Source of the DNA: Planctomycetota bacterium
Lineage (GTDB): Bacteria; Planctomycetota; PLA2; JAEUHO01
Length of the DNA: 64,000 nt
Direction: 5' to 3'
Assembly: GCA_029259775.1 (NCBI GenBank)
Contig: JAJDEN010000045.1
Location: 186,001 to 250,000 of the forward strand
Below the pieces are notes generated by a model. That model was not told the origin of the DNA. It ran no database searches and saw only the letters and a list, made by a program, of their open reading frames with translations. Shown one piece after another: positions 1 to 9,984 of the stretch (positions within the stretch are counted from its first letter, which is position 1; every line of letters begins with the position of its first letter). The translations under genes were made by a program, and so were the position numbers.

Positions 1-1
1 G

Positions 2-679
2 TGGGACGAGACGCCCGAGCAGCATGCGGGACTCGATCGGGCTGCGCTGGGACGTGCCGTGCACGCGGTGATCGAGCACCTCGGTGAGGGGCCGGATGTT
101 CCGCAGGGCGTTCTCGAGCAGGCGGTGGAGGCCGAGCTCGGCGACCGCGCCCCGGACGCCGAGGCATTCGCCGCCGCCGCTCGTGGCATGGTCGAGCGCT
201 TCCTCGCCGGTCCGACGGGCGTGGCCTTGCGCGCGGCGCTGGCCGCGGGCGAGGACGTACGGCGCGAGGTCGCGCTGCACGCGCGCATTCGATTCCCCGG
301 CGGGGAGCCTGTCGGCGGCTTCGACTCGCTGCTGGTCAAGGGTTCCATCGACCTCTGGCTGCCGTCCGACGACGGCGTCTGGATCGTCGACCACAAGACC
401 AACCGCGCGGGCGCGCTCTACAAGACACCGGAGGCCCTCGCCGCCCACTACGACTGGCAGCTGCGGCTCTACGCGCTGGCCGTCGAGCGCGTGCTCGGGG
501 CCGATGTCGCGGGGGCCCGCTTGGTGCTCCTCGATCCCGGCTGGGGCGCGGAGGCCGTGGAGGTCGAGGTGGACGTCGCAGGCGACAAGCTCGAGGAAGC
601 CCGTGCGCTGTGCCGTGCCTTTGCCGTCGCCGAGCTGGAAGGTCGATATCCCGCGGATTGGCGCTCGCTCTTGGCCTAG
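2..679 (+). CDS. RecB/AddA-type PD-(D/E)XK nuclease domain, C-terminal part (5' truncated)
   Basis: The reading frame is open from the left window edge, so only the C-terminal ~225 residues are visible. It carries the RecB-family nuclease signature in order: GRAVHAVIEHL (the G-x-x-x-H entry helix), GSIDLWLPSDDG with the first acidic residue, VWIVDHKTNR (the D-x-K core, a DYKT variant) and YDWQLRLYALAVE (the QxxxY helix). Such domains end AddA/AddB or RecB helicase-nucleases, which process double-strand breaks for recombination. The helicase motor would lie upstream of the window. Whether the protein is AddA, AddB or a stand-alone UvrD-nuclease fusion cannot be decided here. The GTG at 59 is in frame but is not the real start, because conserved residues precede it. 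The next gene starts 26 bp downstream. Confidence 0.8.
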   Translation, partial: WDETPEQHAGLDRAALGRAVHAVIEHLGEGPDVPQGVLEQAVEAELGDRAPDAEAFAAAARGMVERFLAGPTGVALRAALAAGEDVRREVALHARIRFPGGEPVGGFDSLLVKGSIDLWLPSDDGVWIVDHKTNRAGALYKTPEALAAHYDWQLRLYALAVERVLGADVAGARLVLLDPGWGAEAVEVEVDVAGDKLEEARALCRAFAVAELEGRYPADWRSLLA

Positions 680-705
680 CCTCCGCTCCCGGTTACAGCG
701 AGGGC

Positions 706-1533
706 ATGGGACGCATCGCTTCGTATCGGGATCTCGGCTGCCTCGTCACAGGGGCCAGCTCGGGCATCGGCCGGGACATCGCTCTTCTCCTTGCGCGTGA
801 GGGGGCTCGCCTCGTGCTCACCGCGCGCCGCGAGGACCTCTTGCGGGAGCTCGCGGAGGCCTGCCTGGAGGCCGGCGCCATCGCGGCCTACGCCCTGCCG
901 TACGACCTCGACGATCCCGAGACACCCAAGCAGCTCGTCGCCATGGCCGAGAATCATCTCGGCCACGTCGACGTGCTGATCAACAACGCCGGCTTCGCAG
1001 TGCCGGGCCTCTTCGCGGGCACCGACCTCGAGCGCACGCTCTCGATGCTCCGCGTGAACGTCAGCGCATCGGTCGAGCTGGCGCATCGCGTGCTGCCAGG
1101 CATGGTCCGGCGCAACGCAGGCGGCATCCTCAACCTTGCGAGCATGGCCGGCTACCAGGCCACGCCGTACCAGAGTGCGTACGCCGGGACCAAGGCGTTC
1201 CTTCTCAACTGGAGTGACGGCCTGCATCAGGAGTACAAGCACACCAACGTCGCCATCACCGCGCTCTGCCCGGGGGTCACCGACACGGAGTTCTTCAAGG
1301 CGGCCGGGTACCCGAAGGCGTCGGGCATCCTGAAGTACCGCATGGCATGTCCGCCCGTCGCCAAGCTCGGTGTGCGCGCGCTCGCCAAGGGCAAGATGGA
1401 GGCGGTGCCCGGCGGCCTCAACAAGACGCTGCTCTTCATCCAGCGCCTGCTGCCGCGCTCGTGGGTCGCCAACGTCGCCCGCAAGCTGATGGGGGTGAGG
1501 CCGATGCCCGTGCGGAAGACGCCGCGTCCCTAG
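706..1533 (+). CDS. Short-chain dehydrogenase/reductase (classical SDR)
   Basis: A 275-residue NAD(P)-dependent oxidoreductase of the classical SDR family. Visible motifs are the cofactor glycine motif TGASSGIG (residues 15-22), NNAG (93-96), catalytic Ser at about 146 (NLASMAGY) and the YxxxK pair Y159/K163 (YAGTKAF). The TARR after strand 2 suggests NADP(H) preference. The C-terminal region with LLPRSW resembles the DltE/YqjQ-like SDR subgroup often annotated as acting on lipids, but the substrate is unknown. The ATG at 706 was chosen because the Rossmann fold begins a few residues later; the longer frame from 610 overlaps the preceding gene. The stop overlaps the stop of the convergent gene in the shared sequence CTAG. 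Confidence 0.85.
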   Translation: MGRIASYRDLGCLVTGASSGIGRDIALLLAREGARLVLTARREDLLRELAEACLEAGAIAAYALPYDLDDPETPKQLVAMAENHLGHVDVLINNAGFAVPGLFAGTDLERTLSMLRVNVSASVELAHRVLPGMVRRNAGGILNLASMAGYQATPYQSAYAGTKAFLLNWSDGLHQEYKHTNVAITALCPGVTDTEFFKAAGYPKASGILKYRMACPPVAKLGVRALAKGKMEAVPGGLNKTLLFIQRLLPRSWVANVARKLMGVRPMPVRKTPRP

Positions 1534-2111
1534 CCCGTGCGTCTGAGCGTGCCGCCTTGGATCGCGAGCAGCGAGAACGCCTTCACGGGTGGGACCTTGC
1601 CTTCGCCGCCCGTCGTGCTGACGGGCTTGGACTCCGTCGTGACCAGCGATACCTCGAGGGTCTTGCCGCGCAGCCTGTAGCGCGCGTCGATGCTGTTGCC
1701 GGCTAGCTCGAAGCGTGCGTAGAGCGTGTCGCCGAGCAGGTAGCTGTCGATGACGATGCTGTTCTTCTCGTCGACGCGGAAGTGGCCCTTCGATCCGGCG
1801 ACGGGGAGCAACTCGTAGGGGCGCACCTGACGCTTCGCCCCCTCGCCATAGACGATCGTCCAGGTCCACGCGTCGCGGCCTTCGATCGGCTCGACATGGA
1901 GCTCCATGGCGAAGTCGATGCTCGTGCCACGCAGGTTCCCCGTTTTGCAGCGGCCCTTCCAGATGCCGTGCCAGGCCTTGGGCAGGGTCGGGGTGTGGGC
2001 CGGCTCCTTGGCAGGTTTGGCCTTGGTCGTCGGCGCGGGATCCTCCGCGAGGCCGGGCCTCGCGAGAACCAGGGCGCCAAGGCAGGCGAGGAGCAGCAGG
2101 GTCGAGCGCAT
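1530..2111 (-). CDS. Small secreted protein of unknown function
   Basis: A 193-residue protein with a clear Sec signal peptide: a positive N-terminus, LLLLACLGALVLA, then a likely cleavage after PGLA. A short Pro/Lys/Thr-rich linker follows, then a mature domain with many beta-type segments (WHGIWKGRCKTGN, WTWTIVYGEGAKR, RYRLRGKTLEVSL). The pattern resembles a small lipocalin/META-like beta-barrel, but I cannot assign a family. A consensus Shine-Dalgarno GGAGGT lies 6 bp upstream of the ATG at 2111, which sets the start. It is divergent from the HerA-like ATPase, with about 105 bp between their starts for both promoters. Confidence 0.7.
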   Translation of the reverse strand: MRSTLLLLACLGALVLARPGLAEDPAPTTKAKPAKEPAHTPTLPKAWHGIWKGRCKTGNLRGTSIDFAMELHVEPIEGRDAWTWTIVYGEGAKRQVRPYELLPVAGSKGHFRVDEKNSIVIDSYLLGDTLYARFELAGNSIDARYRLRGKTLEVSLVTTESKPVSTTGGEGKVPPVKAFSLLAIQGGTLRRTG

Positions 2112-2216
2112 CGGGCACCTCCGGCGTGCATGGTAGGGGTCGATTTCGCGGTGCCTTGCTTCCGCCTCGGGGGCTGCGTGGGTAGCTTGCTCCCTCGGAT
2201 CCTCGGAGCAACACAC

Positions 2217-4655
<2,439 letters not shown>

Positions 4656-4673
4656 GAGGGCACCGCAATTGAA

Positions 4674-4703
4674 ACACGCCCCGGTCCGAAGACCGGGGCG
4701 TGT
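4674..4703. terminator. GC-rich hairpin between convergent genes
   Basis: A perfect 13-bp inverted repeat (arms 4674-4686 and 4691-4703) around a CGAA tetraloop, between the stop of the HerA-like gene and the stop of dodecin. There is no U-tract on either strand. It may act as a bidirectional U-less terminator or as an mRNA 3' stabiliser. Confidence 0.6.
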
Positions 4704-4751
4704 CGGTAGGTCGCTGCCTATCAGCCGCGACCGCTTGCTGGTGCGTGACGA

Positions 4752-4964
4752 CTAGTCGTTGCCGTCGTCGATCACGAACGTCACGCGCATCGTGACGCGG
4801 AACTCGCTGATGAGTCCGTCGGTCACGCGCACCTTCTGTTCGCTGACCCAGGCACCTTGGATGCCCTTGACGGTCTTGGAAGCCGTGGCGATGCCGCGGC
4901 GGGTGGCGTCTTCGAAGCTCGACGGCGAGGCCGCAGAGATCTCGATGATCTTGGCTACAGACAT
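4752..4964 (-). CDS. Dodecin (flavin-binding small protein)
   Basis: A 70-residue protein matching the dodecin family in length and pattern. It begins with VAKIIEISAASPSSFEDA and has the helix ATRRGIATASKTV. The flavin-stacking Trp is in QGAWVSEQ, and the sheet ends EFRVTMRVTFVIDD. Dodecins form hollow dodecamers that bind riboflavin or FMN and buffer free flavin. The start ATG is preceded by GAGGAGG at a good distance. It is the last gene of a three-gene minus-strand run with the DUF4332 and DUF2780-like genes (21 and 70 bp gaps), followed by a strong hairpin. Confidence 0.92.
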   Translation of the reverse strand: MSVAKIIEISAASPSSFEDATRRGIATASKTVKGIQGAWVSEQKVRVTDGLISEFRVTMRVTFVIDDGND

Positions 4965-4985
4965 GAACCCTCCTCGGGGTGGTGC

Positions 4986-5393
4986 TTAGTGACTGATTTT
5001 CGGGTCGGTCGTCTTGGCGGCTGCGATCCAGCCGGCCACAAGCGACTCGGCGGGCGTGGCGTTCGCGAGGTTCTTGGCCGCGTTGACCTCGGCCATCTTG
5101 GCGGCGAGGTTGTCGGCGCGACGCTGCGCGAGTTCCTTGACGGTGTCGACGCCGGCAGCTTCGAGCATCTCGGCGAACTGCGGGCCGACACCCGAGAGGC
5201 GCATCACGTCGGCCATGTTGGCCCACGACAGCAGAAGCTTGCCGCTGATGCCCGTGGTCTCGGCGGTGGTCTCACGACCCTTGCGGGAACCGCACTCGTC
5301 GAGAAGCTTGCTGGTGGAGTCGATGCCGGCCGCGGCCAGCTTCTCGCCATACGACGGGCCGATGCCCTCGATGTCCTTGATCTTGTAGTCCAA
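4986..5393 (-). CDS. DUF4332 helix-hairpin-helix protein
   Basis: A 135-residue protein made of two tandem helix-hairpin-helix units: IEGIGPSYGEKLAAAGID near residues 8-25 and LSGVGPQFAEMLEAAGVD near residues 66-83. This is the hallmark of DUF4332 proteins. The GIGP/GVGP hairpins resemble DNA-backbone-binding HhH motifs, but no catalytic domain is present. The start is TTG at 5393, supported by a strong AAGGAG six bases upstream; no in-frame ATG fits better. It lies between the dodecin and DUF2780-like genes, and all three are probably co-transcribed. The function is unknown; nucleic-acid or protein scaffolding is an inference. Confidence 0.82.
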   Translation of the reverse strand: MDYKIKDIEGIGPSYGEKLAAAGIDSTSKLLDECGSRKGRETTAETTGISGKLLLSWANMADVMRLSGVGPQFAEMLEAAGVDTVKELAQRRADNLAAKMAEVNAAKNLANATPAESLVAGWIAAAKTTDPKISH

Positions 5394-5463
5394 TGTAGTC
5401 TCCTTTTGGTGTACGACCGGCGGCGCATGACGTGCAGGCGCGCAGCCCCGCGGTCGGCGTAAA

Positions 5464-5883
5464 TCAACCGAGCAAGGCGCCGATGCCGGGGATCTTGCTG
5501 AGCAAGCGCTTCAGCAGGTCAGGTCCGAGCTTCGGCAGCGCGAAGTCCTTGAACATCTCGACGAGAGAGCCGAGCTTCTCCGTGCTGAGGCCGGAGCCGG
5601 TGAGCGCTTCGATGCCACTCAAGGCGGGACCGGCGGCGCCGCCGAGCGCGGAGCCCAACGTCTCGCCGATGCCGCCGAGCAATCCACCCGGGCCCTCCGG
5701 GGCCGCCTTGGCCGCGGAGGTCTCCAGGAGCGCCGAGGCACCGGGCAGCTTGCCGAGCATCTGACTCACGTCAGCTGAGTTCCCGTGCTCCCTGATGAGG
5801 CCGAGCAGATTGGAGGTCGCGGCCTCGGCGGTGTCCTTGCCGACACCGAGCTTGCTGGCGACGTCCTGGATGAAGTCCTGCAT
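5464..5883 (-). CDS. DUF2780/YidB-like small helical protein
   Basis: A 139-residue protein that starts with an amphipathic helix pattern MQDFIQDVASKLGVGKDTAE. A Gly/Ala-rich middle follows (GGLLGGIGETLGSALGGAAG), then a C-terminal helix ending in KIPGIGALLG. The layout matches the DUF2780 (VcgC/VcgE) and DUF937/YidB families of small proteins of unknown function; the exact family is uncertain. There is no signal peptide. It is the first gene of the dodecin operon, so any promoter should lie between 5884 and 5997. That gap also follows the stop of the exonuclease III gene on the same strand. Confidence 0.65.
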   Translation of the reverse strand: MQDFIQDVASKLGVGKDTAEAATSNLLGLIREHGNSADVSQMLGKLPGASALLETSAAKAAPEGPGGLLGGIGETLGSALGGAAGPALSGIEALTGSGLSTEKLGSLVEMFKDFALPKLGPDLLKRLLSKIPGIGALLG

Positions 5884-5997
5884 GTGTCCGTCCTGTCTCC
5901 GTCGGGGGGGGACGACAGGCTACCGGGCGCCCGCGCTCCTGGGATATCCGCGGCGACAGGCCTGCTGCGAATCGCCCCAAACGGCGCTGGTAGCTCG

Positions 5998-6783
5998 TCA
6001 GCGGGCGATGGCCGGGTCCACGACCACGCCCACGGGGCAGTGATCCGAGCCCATGACGTCGGGGTGGATCGTCGCGGCGCGGACGTGACGCATGGCGGCC
6101 TTCGAGGCCAGCACGTAGTCGATGCGCCAGCCGACGTTGCGCTCGCGTACCCCAAAACGCTGGGACCACCAGCTGTAATGGCCGGGGCCGTCCTCGAACC
6201 GCCGGAACGTGTCGACCCATCCGCCGGCCACCCAGCGGTCCATCTCAGCGCGTTCCTCGGGCCGGAAGCCGCTCGTCTTGACGTTCGTCTTCGGACGCGC
6301 AAGGTCGATGGCCTGGTGGGCCGTGTTGAAGTCGCCCATCACCAGTACGCGCCGGCCGCCGCGGCGCAGGCGATCGAGCCGCTCGTAGAGCGCGCGGTAG
6401 AAGTCGAGCTTGTAGGGGATGCGGCTGTTGTCGCGATCCTTCCCGTTGCCGTTGGGAAAGTAGCCGTTGGCGATGACCAGGCGTCCAAACGAGGCGATCT
6501 GAAGCCGGCCCTCGGCGTCGAAGCGCTCTTCGCCGAGCGACGTCTCGACGCGATCCGGCGCTTGGCGTGAGAACAGCGCGACACCGCTGTAGCCCTTGCG
6601 AGCGGCGCTGACGTAGTGGACGTGCCAGCCTGCCGGTGCCCGGAGATGTTCCGGCAGTTGCTCGGGCAGAGCGCGCACTTCCTGCAGCGCCACGATGTCG
6701 GCCCCGCAGCCCTCCAGCCACGTGGAGAAGCCCTTCTTCTCGCAGGCCCGGAGCCCGTTGACGTTCCACGACAGAATGTGCAT
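5998..6783 (-). CDS. xth: Exodeoxyribonuclease III (AP endonuclease)
   Basis: A 261-residue member of the ExoIII/APE1 family. It acts in base-excision repair, nicking 5' to abasic sites and removing 3' blocking groups. Motifs visible in order are LSWNVNGLRA at the N-terminus, metal-binding Glu in LQEVRA, YSGVALFSR, the Asp/Asn pair in GDFNTAHQAIDL, WRIDYVLAS, and the catalytic Asp-His pair in GSDHCPVGV. The length is usual for the family. The ATG at 6783 was chosen because MHILSWN is the canonical N-terminus; the much longer frame extending to 8352 is only the antisense of proS. It is divergent from proS with 69 bp between the starts. Confidence 0.93.
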   Translation of the reverse strand: MHILSWNVNGLRACEKKGFSTWLEGCGADIVALQEVRALPEQLPEHLRAPAGWHVHYVSAARKGYSGVALFSRQAPDRVETSLGEERFDAEGRLQIASFGRLVIANGYFPNGNGKDRDNSRIPYKLDFYRALYERLDRLRRGGRRVLVMGDFNTAHQAIDLARPKTNVKTSGFRPEERAEMDRWVAGGWVDTFRRFEDGPGHYSWWSQRFGVRERNVGWRIDYVLASKAAMRHVRAATIHPDVMGSDHCPVGVVVDPAIAR

Positions 6784-6852
6784 CGCGGGAGTGTAGGGGC
6801 GACGGGTGCCAAGGAGGCACCCGCGCCGTACTGGCGGTACCATCCCGCGATC

Positions 6853-8589
6853 ATGCGTATTTCCAAGATGCTGTTCGTCACCAAGAAGGAGGAGCCGGCC
6901 GACGCCGAGGTCCGCTCCCACGCCCTCATGGTCCGTGCTGGGTTCATTCAGCAGATCGCGGCCGGGATCTACGTCTACGGACCGCTGATGTGGCGCGTAC
7001 TCCGCAAGGTTGAGGAGATCGTGCGCGAGGAGCACGACAAGGCCGGCTGCCAGGAGATGCTCATGCCCGCCCTGCAGCCGCGCGAGCTGTGGGAGGAAAG
7101 CGGTCGCTGGGAGCGCTACGTCAGCGAGAAGATCCTCTACCACTTCGAGGACGGCCGCGGCCGCGAGGTCTGCCTCGGACCGACGCACGAAGAGGTCATC
7201 ACGAACTTCGTGAAGGGCAAGCTGAACTCCTACAAGCAGCTGCCCCAGACCCTCTACCAGATCCAGACGAAGTTCCGCGACGAGATGCGTCCGCGCTTCG
7301 GTCTCATGCGCGGCCGCGAGTTCGTCATGAAGGACGCCTATTCCTTCGACGCCGACGCCGAGGGCATGGCGGCGTCTTACGCGAAGATGCGCCAGGTCTA
7401 CCGCAACATCTTCTCGCGCTGCGGCTTGCGCTTCACGCCGGTCGAGGCCGACGCCGGTGCGATCGGCGGCTCCGGCAGTGAAGAGTTCATGGTCGACGCG
7501 GAGACGGGTGAGGACGCCATCGCCGTCTGCCACGCCACGGGCTATGCCGCCAACACGGAGAAGGCGGTCAGCCGCATCGCCGCGCCGCCCGAGCCCGCGG
7601 CCGAAGTCGCGATGCACAAGGAGCCGACGCCCGGCGCCAAGTCGTGCGACGACCTCGTCGCGCTCTTCCCCGACCTGCCCGTCGAGCGCATGCTCAAGAC
7701 GATCCTCTACCGCGCCACGTGGGCCGACCGCGAGCAGACCGTGGCGGTCATGTGCCGCGGCGACCGCGAGATCAACACGATCAAGGTGCTGAACCATCTG
7801 GACGCGCTCGCCGTCGATCTCGCCGACGAGAAGCTCGTCAAGCAGGCGACGGGCGCCAACGTGGGCTTCGCCGGGCCGATCGGACTCTCCGACGACGTGC
7901 TGTTGCTCGCCGACAGCTCGGTCGAGGGCGTGAAGGGCTTCCTCTGCGGCGGCAACGAGACCGACACGCACTACCTGGACGTCTGGTTCGGGCGCGATCT
8001 CGAGCAGCCGTTGACGAAGGACTTCGGCATGGTCCAGGCCGGCGACCAGACGGTCGACGGGGAGGGCACCATCGAAATCACGCGCGGCATCGAGGTCGGG
8101 CACATCTTCCAGCTCGGCACCAAGTACTCGGAGTCGATGGATTGCCGCTTCTCGGACGAGAACGGCAAGCTGCAGCCCTTCCAGATGGGCTGCTTTGGCA
8201 TCGGCATCAGTCGCACCGCCGCATCGGCGGTCGAGCAGGGCCACGACGAGGGCGGTATGATCTGGCCGCTGCCGATCGCGCCGTACCACGTGATGCTGAT
8301 CCAGATGCGCGCGGGCGACGAGGCCCAGGAGGCGCTCGGGCAGGAGCTGCACGACCAGCTGACCGCAGCGGGCATCGAGGTCCTGTGGGACGACCGCAAG
8401 ATGGGCGCCGGTGGCAAGTTCAAGGACGCCGACCTCGTCGGCATCCCGCTGCGTGTCGTGGTCGGCCGCGACGCGGCCGATCGCAAGGTCGAGTGGAAGC
8501 CGCGCACCGGTGGCGAGACCGAGGTCATCGCGGCCGACGACGTCCTGGGTCGCATCCAGGCCGCCCTCGAAGAAGCCGGCTGCGCGTAG
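6853..8589 (+). CDS. proS: Prolyl-tRNA synthetase
   Basis: A 578-residue class II synthetase of the bacterial type. It charges tRNA-Pro. The N-terminal catalytic domain has SHALMVRAGFIQQIAAGIY and the motif 2 region (QIQTKFRDEMRPRFGLMRGREF). An inserted editing (INS) domain occupies about residues 220-400, with FLCGGNETD near its end. Catalysis resumes with GIEVGHIFQLGTKYSE and motif 3 GCFGIGISRTAASAVEQ. The C-terminal anticodon-binding domain ends in RVVVGRDAADRKVEW. The ATG at 6853 gives the standard MRISKML start. The stop runs directly into a 10-bp hairpin. Confidence 0.96.
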   Translation: MRISKMLFVTKKEEPADAEVRSHALMVRAGFIQQIAAGIYVYGPLMWRVLRKVEEIVREEHDKAGCQEMLMPALQPRELWEESGRWERYVSEKILYHFEDGRGREVCLGPTHEEVITNFVKGKLNSYKQLPQTLYQIQTKFRDEMRPRFGLMRGREFVMKDAYSFDADAEGMAASYAKMRQVYRNIFSRCGLRFTPVEADAGAIGGSGSEEFMVDAETGEDAIAVCHATGYAANTEKAVSRIAAPPEPAAEVAMHKEPTPGAKSCDDLVALFPDLPVERMLKTILYRATWADREQTVAVMCRGDREINTIKVLNHLDALAVDLADEKLVKQATGANVGFAGPIGLSDDVLLLADSSVEGVKGFLCGGNETDTHYLDVWFGRDLEQPLTKDFGMVQAGDQTVDGEGTIEITRGIEVGHIFQLGTKYSESMDCRFSDENGKLQPFQMGCFGIGISRTAASAVEQGHDEGGMIWPLPIAPYHVMLIQMRAGDEAQEALGQELHDQLTAAGIEVLWDDRKMGAGGKFKDADLVGIPLRVVVGRDAADRKVEWKPRTGGETEVIAADDVLGRIQAALEEAGCA

Positions 8590-8611
8590 GAACGGGCCTC
8601 CGGCCCGTTCC
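8589..8611 (+). terminator. Hairpin at the end of proS
   Basis: A perfect 10-bp stem (8589-8598 with 8602-8611) and a 3-nt loop. It begins on the last base of the proS stop codon. There is no T-tract; it is followed directly by the TAGGGGC-type repeats. It is probably a 3' end stabiliser or a U-less terminator. Confidence 0.5.
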
Positions 8612-8966
8612 GGGTAGGGGCGACCCTTGTGGTCGCCCGAACCGCCCTCGTACCCCGTGCGTCGCGGGTGTCGGGCGGCGCTTGCCCATGGGGTGTGCCC
8701 CTACGGGTAGGGGCGACCCTTGTGGTCGCCCTCTTGCACTCGCCCGGGTGCCAACGAAGAAGGGCGGCCACAAGGGCCGCCCCTACGTGGTAAGTCCCGA
8801 CGTGGCAGGATGCGCTCGGGCGGGCACAAGGCCCGCCCCTACCGGCGTCCTGGGGGGCGCTCGCTCCGTGGTCGCCCTCTTGCTCTCGCCCGGGTGCCAA
8901 CGAAGAAGGGCGGCCACAAGGGCCGCCCGTACAGGCGTCCTGGGGGCGCTCGCTCCGTGGGAGCCC
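8612..8966. repeat. Intergenic array of TAGGGGC hairpin repeats
   Basis: This spacer holds no gene. It contains at least five small palindromes built on the word GTAGGGGC or its complement: near 8614-8638, 8708-8732, 8762-8786, 8818-8842 and 8908-8932. Larger direct repeats are superimposed. A 65-bp unit occurs at 8722-8786 and again at 8868-8932 with only two differences. A shorter unit, GGCGTCCTGGGG...CGCTCCGTGG, follows at about 8844-8871 and 8934-8960. The array ends at the slyX stop codon. It looks like a REP/BIME-type locus, not a CRISPR. Confidence 0.8.
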
Positions 8967-9179
8967 CTAGTAATGCGGCGGCGGCTCGTTCACGTCCTCG
9001 TTGGGACCGGCCACGAGCTGCTCCTTGAGACGCGCGATCTCCTTCTGGAGTCGCTGGATCGTCCCCTGCTGCTCGACGGCGACGTCGTTCAGCTGCTCCA
9101 GCAGCTTCTCCTGATGCATCAGGCGCATCTCGAAGTCGATCAGCTTCTCGCTGGTTCTCTCGGCGTCATGCTCGCTCAC
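8967..9179 (-). CDS. slyX: SlyX family coiled-coil protein
   Basis: A 70-residue protein that is almost entirely one coiled coil: LIDFEMRLMHQEKLLEQLND and TIQRLQKEIARLKEQL. It ends in a short Pro-rich tail, EPPPHY. Length, heptads and the PPPHY terminus match SlyX, a widespread protein of unknown function first seen beside SlyD. The start is GTG at 9179 with GGAGGTG upstream. The stop TAG is the first triplet of the TAGGGGC repeat word that fills the spacer toward proS. It follows the ArsI-like gene by 17 bp on the same strand. Confidence 0.85.
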   Translation of the reverse strand: MSEHDAERTSEKLIDFEMRLMHQEKLLEQLNDVAVEQQGTIQRLQKEIARLKEQLVAGPNEDVNEPPPHY

Positions 9180-9196
9180 GGCGTGCCACCTCCGTC

Positions 9197-9685
9197 TCAG
9201 CACGGCTCGAGGTCGGCCATGTCCGTCGGCGTCGCGGCGGTGGGGGGCGCGGGGACGCAGCAGCTCTGACCGCCGGCGGTCTCGAGCGGCATCGTGCCTT
9301 CGCGCATGCTCTCGGCTTCGGCGCTGTGGACCCAGAACTCCCACGCGTTGCCGTCGGGGTCGGTCGCCCACCACTTGTCGGCGACGGCGTAGCAGCAGGT
9401 CACCTGTTGCTCGACGCGGAGCTCGAGGCCAGCGGCCTCGGCACGCGTACGCCAGTCGACGAGCTCGTCGCCGTCGAACAACTCGACACCGAAGTGCTCG
9501 CCCGTAGGCGGCGCGACGTAGCCCGGGTTGCTCACCAACGCCAGATGCAGGGCCGGCTCGTCCAAGCGCCAGTTCGCGTAGTCGCCGCGCACCTTCGAAG
9601 GCCCCGCGCCGAACAGGCGCGTGTAGAACGCGATCGACCGGTCGAGGTCGTCGACATCGATGTTGACGTGCATGCGCGTGCGCAT
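9197..9685 (-). CDS. ArsI/CadI-type vicinal-oxygen-chelate metalloprotein
   Basis: A 162-residue VOC-fold protein. The metal ligands of this fold are recognisable as the N-terminal His in MHVNIDVDDLDRSIAFY, a middle His in GEHFGVELFD and a C-terminal Glu in DPDGNAWEFW. The run VTCCYAVADKWWATDPDGN, with vicinal cysteines, is the signature of the ArsI organoarsenical C-As lyase and CadI group, where the Cys pair binds trivalent arsenicals. More cysteines lie near the C-terminus (QSCCVP and the final Cys). The ATG at 9685 has AAGGA upstream and lies 2 bp after the stop of the CDGSH gene, so the two are co-translated. No arsR or arsM is in view; the arsenic role is an inference from family. Confidence 0.8.
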   Translation of the reverse strand: MRTRMHVNIDVDDLDRSIAFYTRLFGAGPSKVRGDYANWRLDEPALHLALVSNPGYVAPPTGEHFGVELFDGDELVDWRTRAEAAGLELRVEQQVTCCYAVADKWWATDPDGNAWEFWVHSAEAESMREGTMPLETAGGQSCCVPAPPTAATPTDMADLEPC

Positions 9686-9687
9686 GC

Positions 9688-9954
9688 TCAGTCCTTCTCG
9701 GGCTGCATCGGGGGCTTCTCGGGGTTGTCCCAGAACTTCCGATGGCTTCCATCGCAGCGCGGCGAGTTGCCACTCGTCTTGCACGTGCACCAGGCGATGT
9801 TCATCGCGACGTCCTTCACGTCGACGATCTCAGGGCGGAACTCGGTGCCGCCGTGGCTGCCGTCGCAGAAGGGGGCGTTGGCGGTCTGGCCGCAGCAGCA
9901 GATGGCGTGCTTGCCGGGCTCGAGGTTGACGACGAGGGGTTTGGGGTCGGCCAT
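9688..9954 (-). CDS. CDGSH-type iron-sulfur protein (two domains)
   Basis: An 88-residue protein with two CDGSH iron-sulfur motifs. The first is CCCGQTANAPFCDGSH and the second CTCKTSGNSPRCDGSH, each giving the three-Cys one-His ligand set of a redox-active 2Fe-2S cluster. This tandem mini-CDGSH architecture is common in bacteria; proposed roles are redox sensing or cluster transfer. The first motif has an additional Cys (CCC). It is directly upstream of the ArsI-like gene with a 2-bp gap, so the pair is likely one transcript. The protein is soluble, with no membrane segment. Confidence 0.93.
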   Translation of the reverse strand: MADPKPLVVNLEPGKHAICCCGQTANAPFCDGSHGGTEFRPEIVDVKDVAMNIAWCTCKTSGNSPRCDGSHRKFWDNPEKPPMQPEKD

Positions 9955-9984
9955 GGGGGCTCCGTGGGACGCTCGGTTGAGGTG

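Noticed and set aside
8612-8966. Repeat array considered as a CRISPR.
   Set aside because: Units are palindromic and of unequal spacing, only two long copies exist, and there are no uniform spacers or cas genes.
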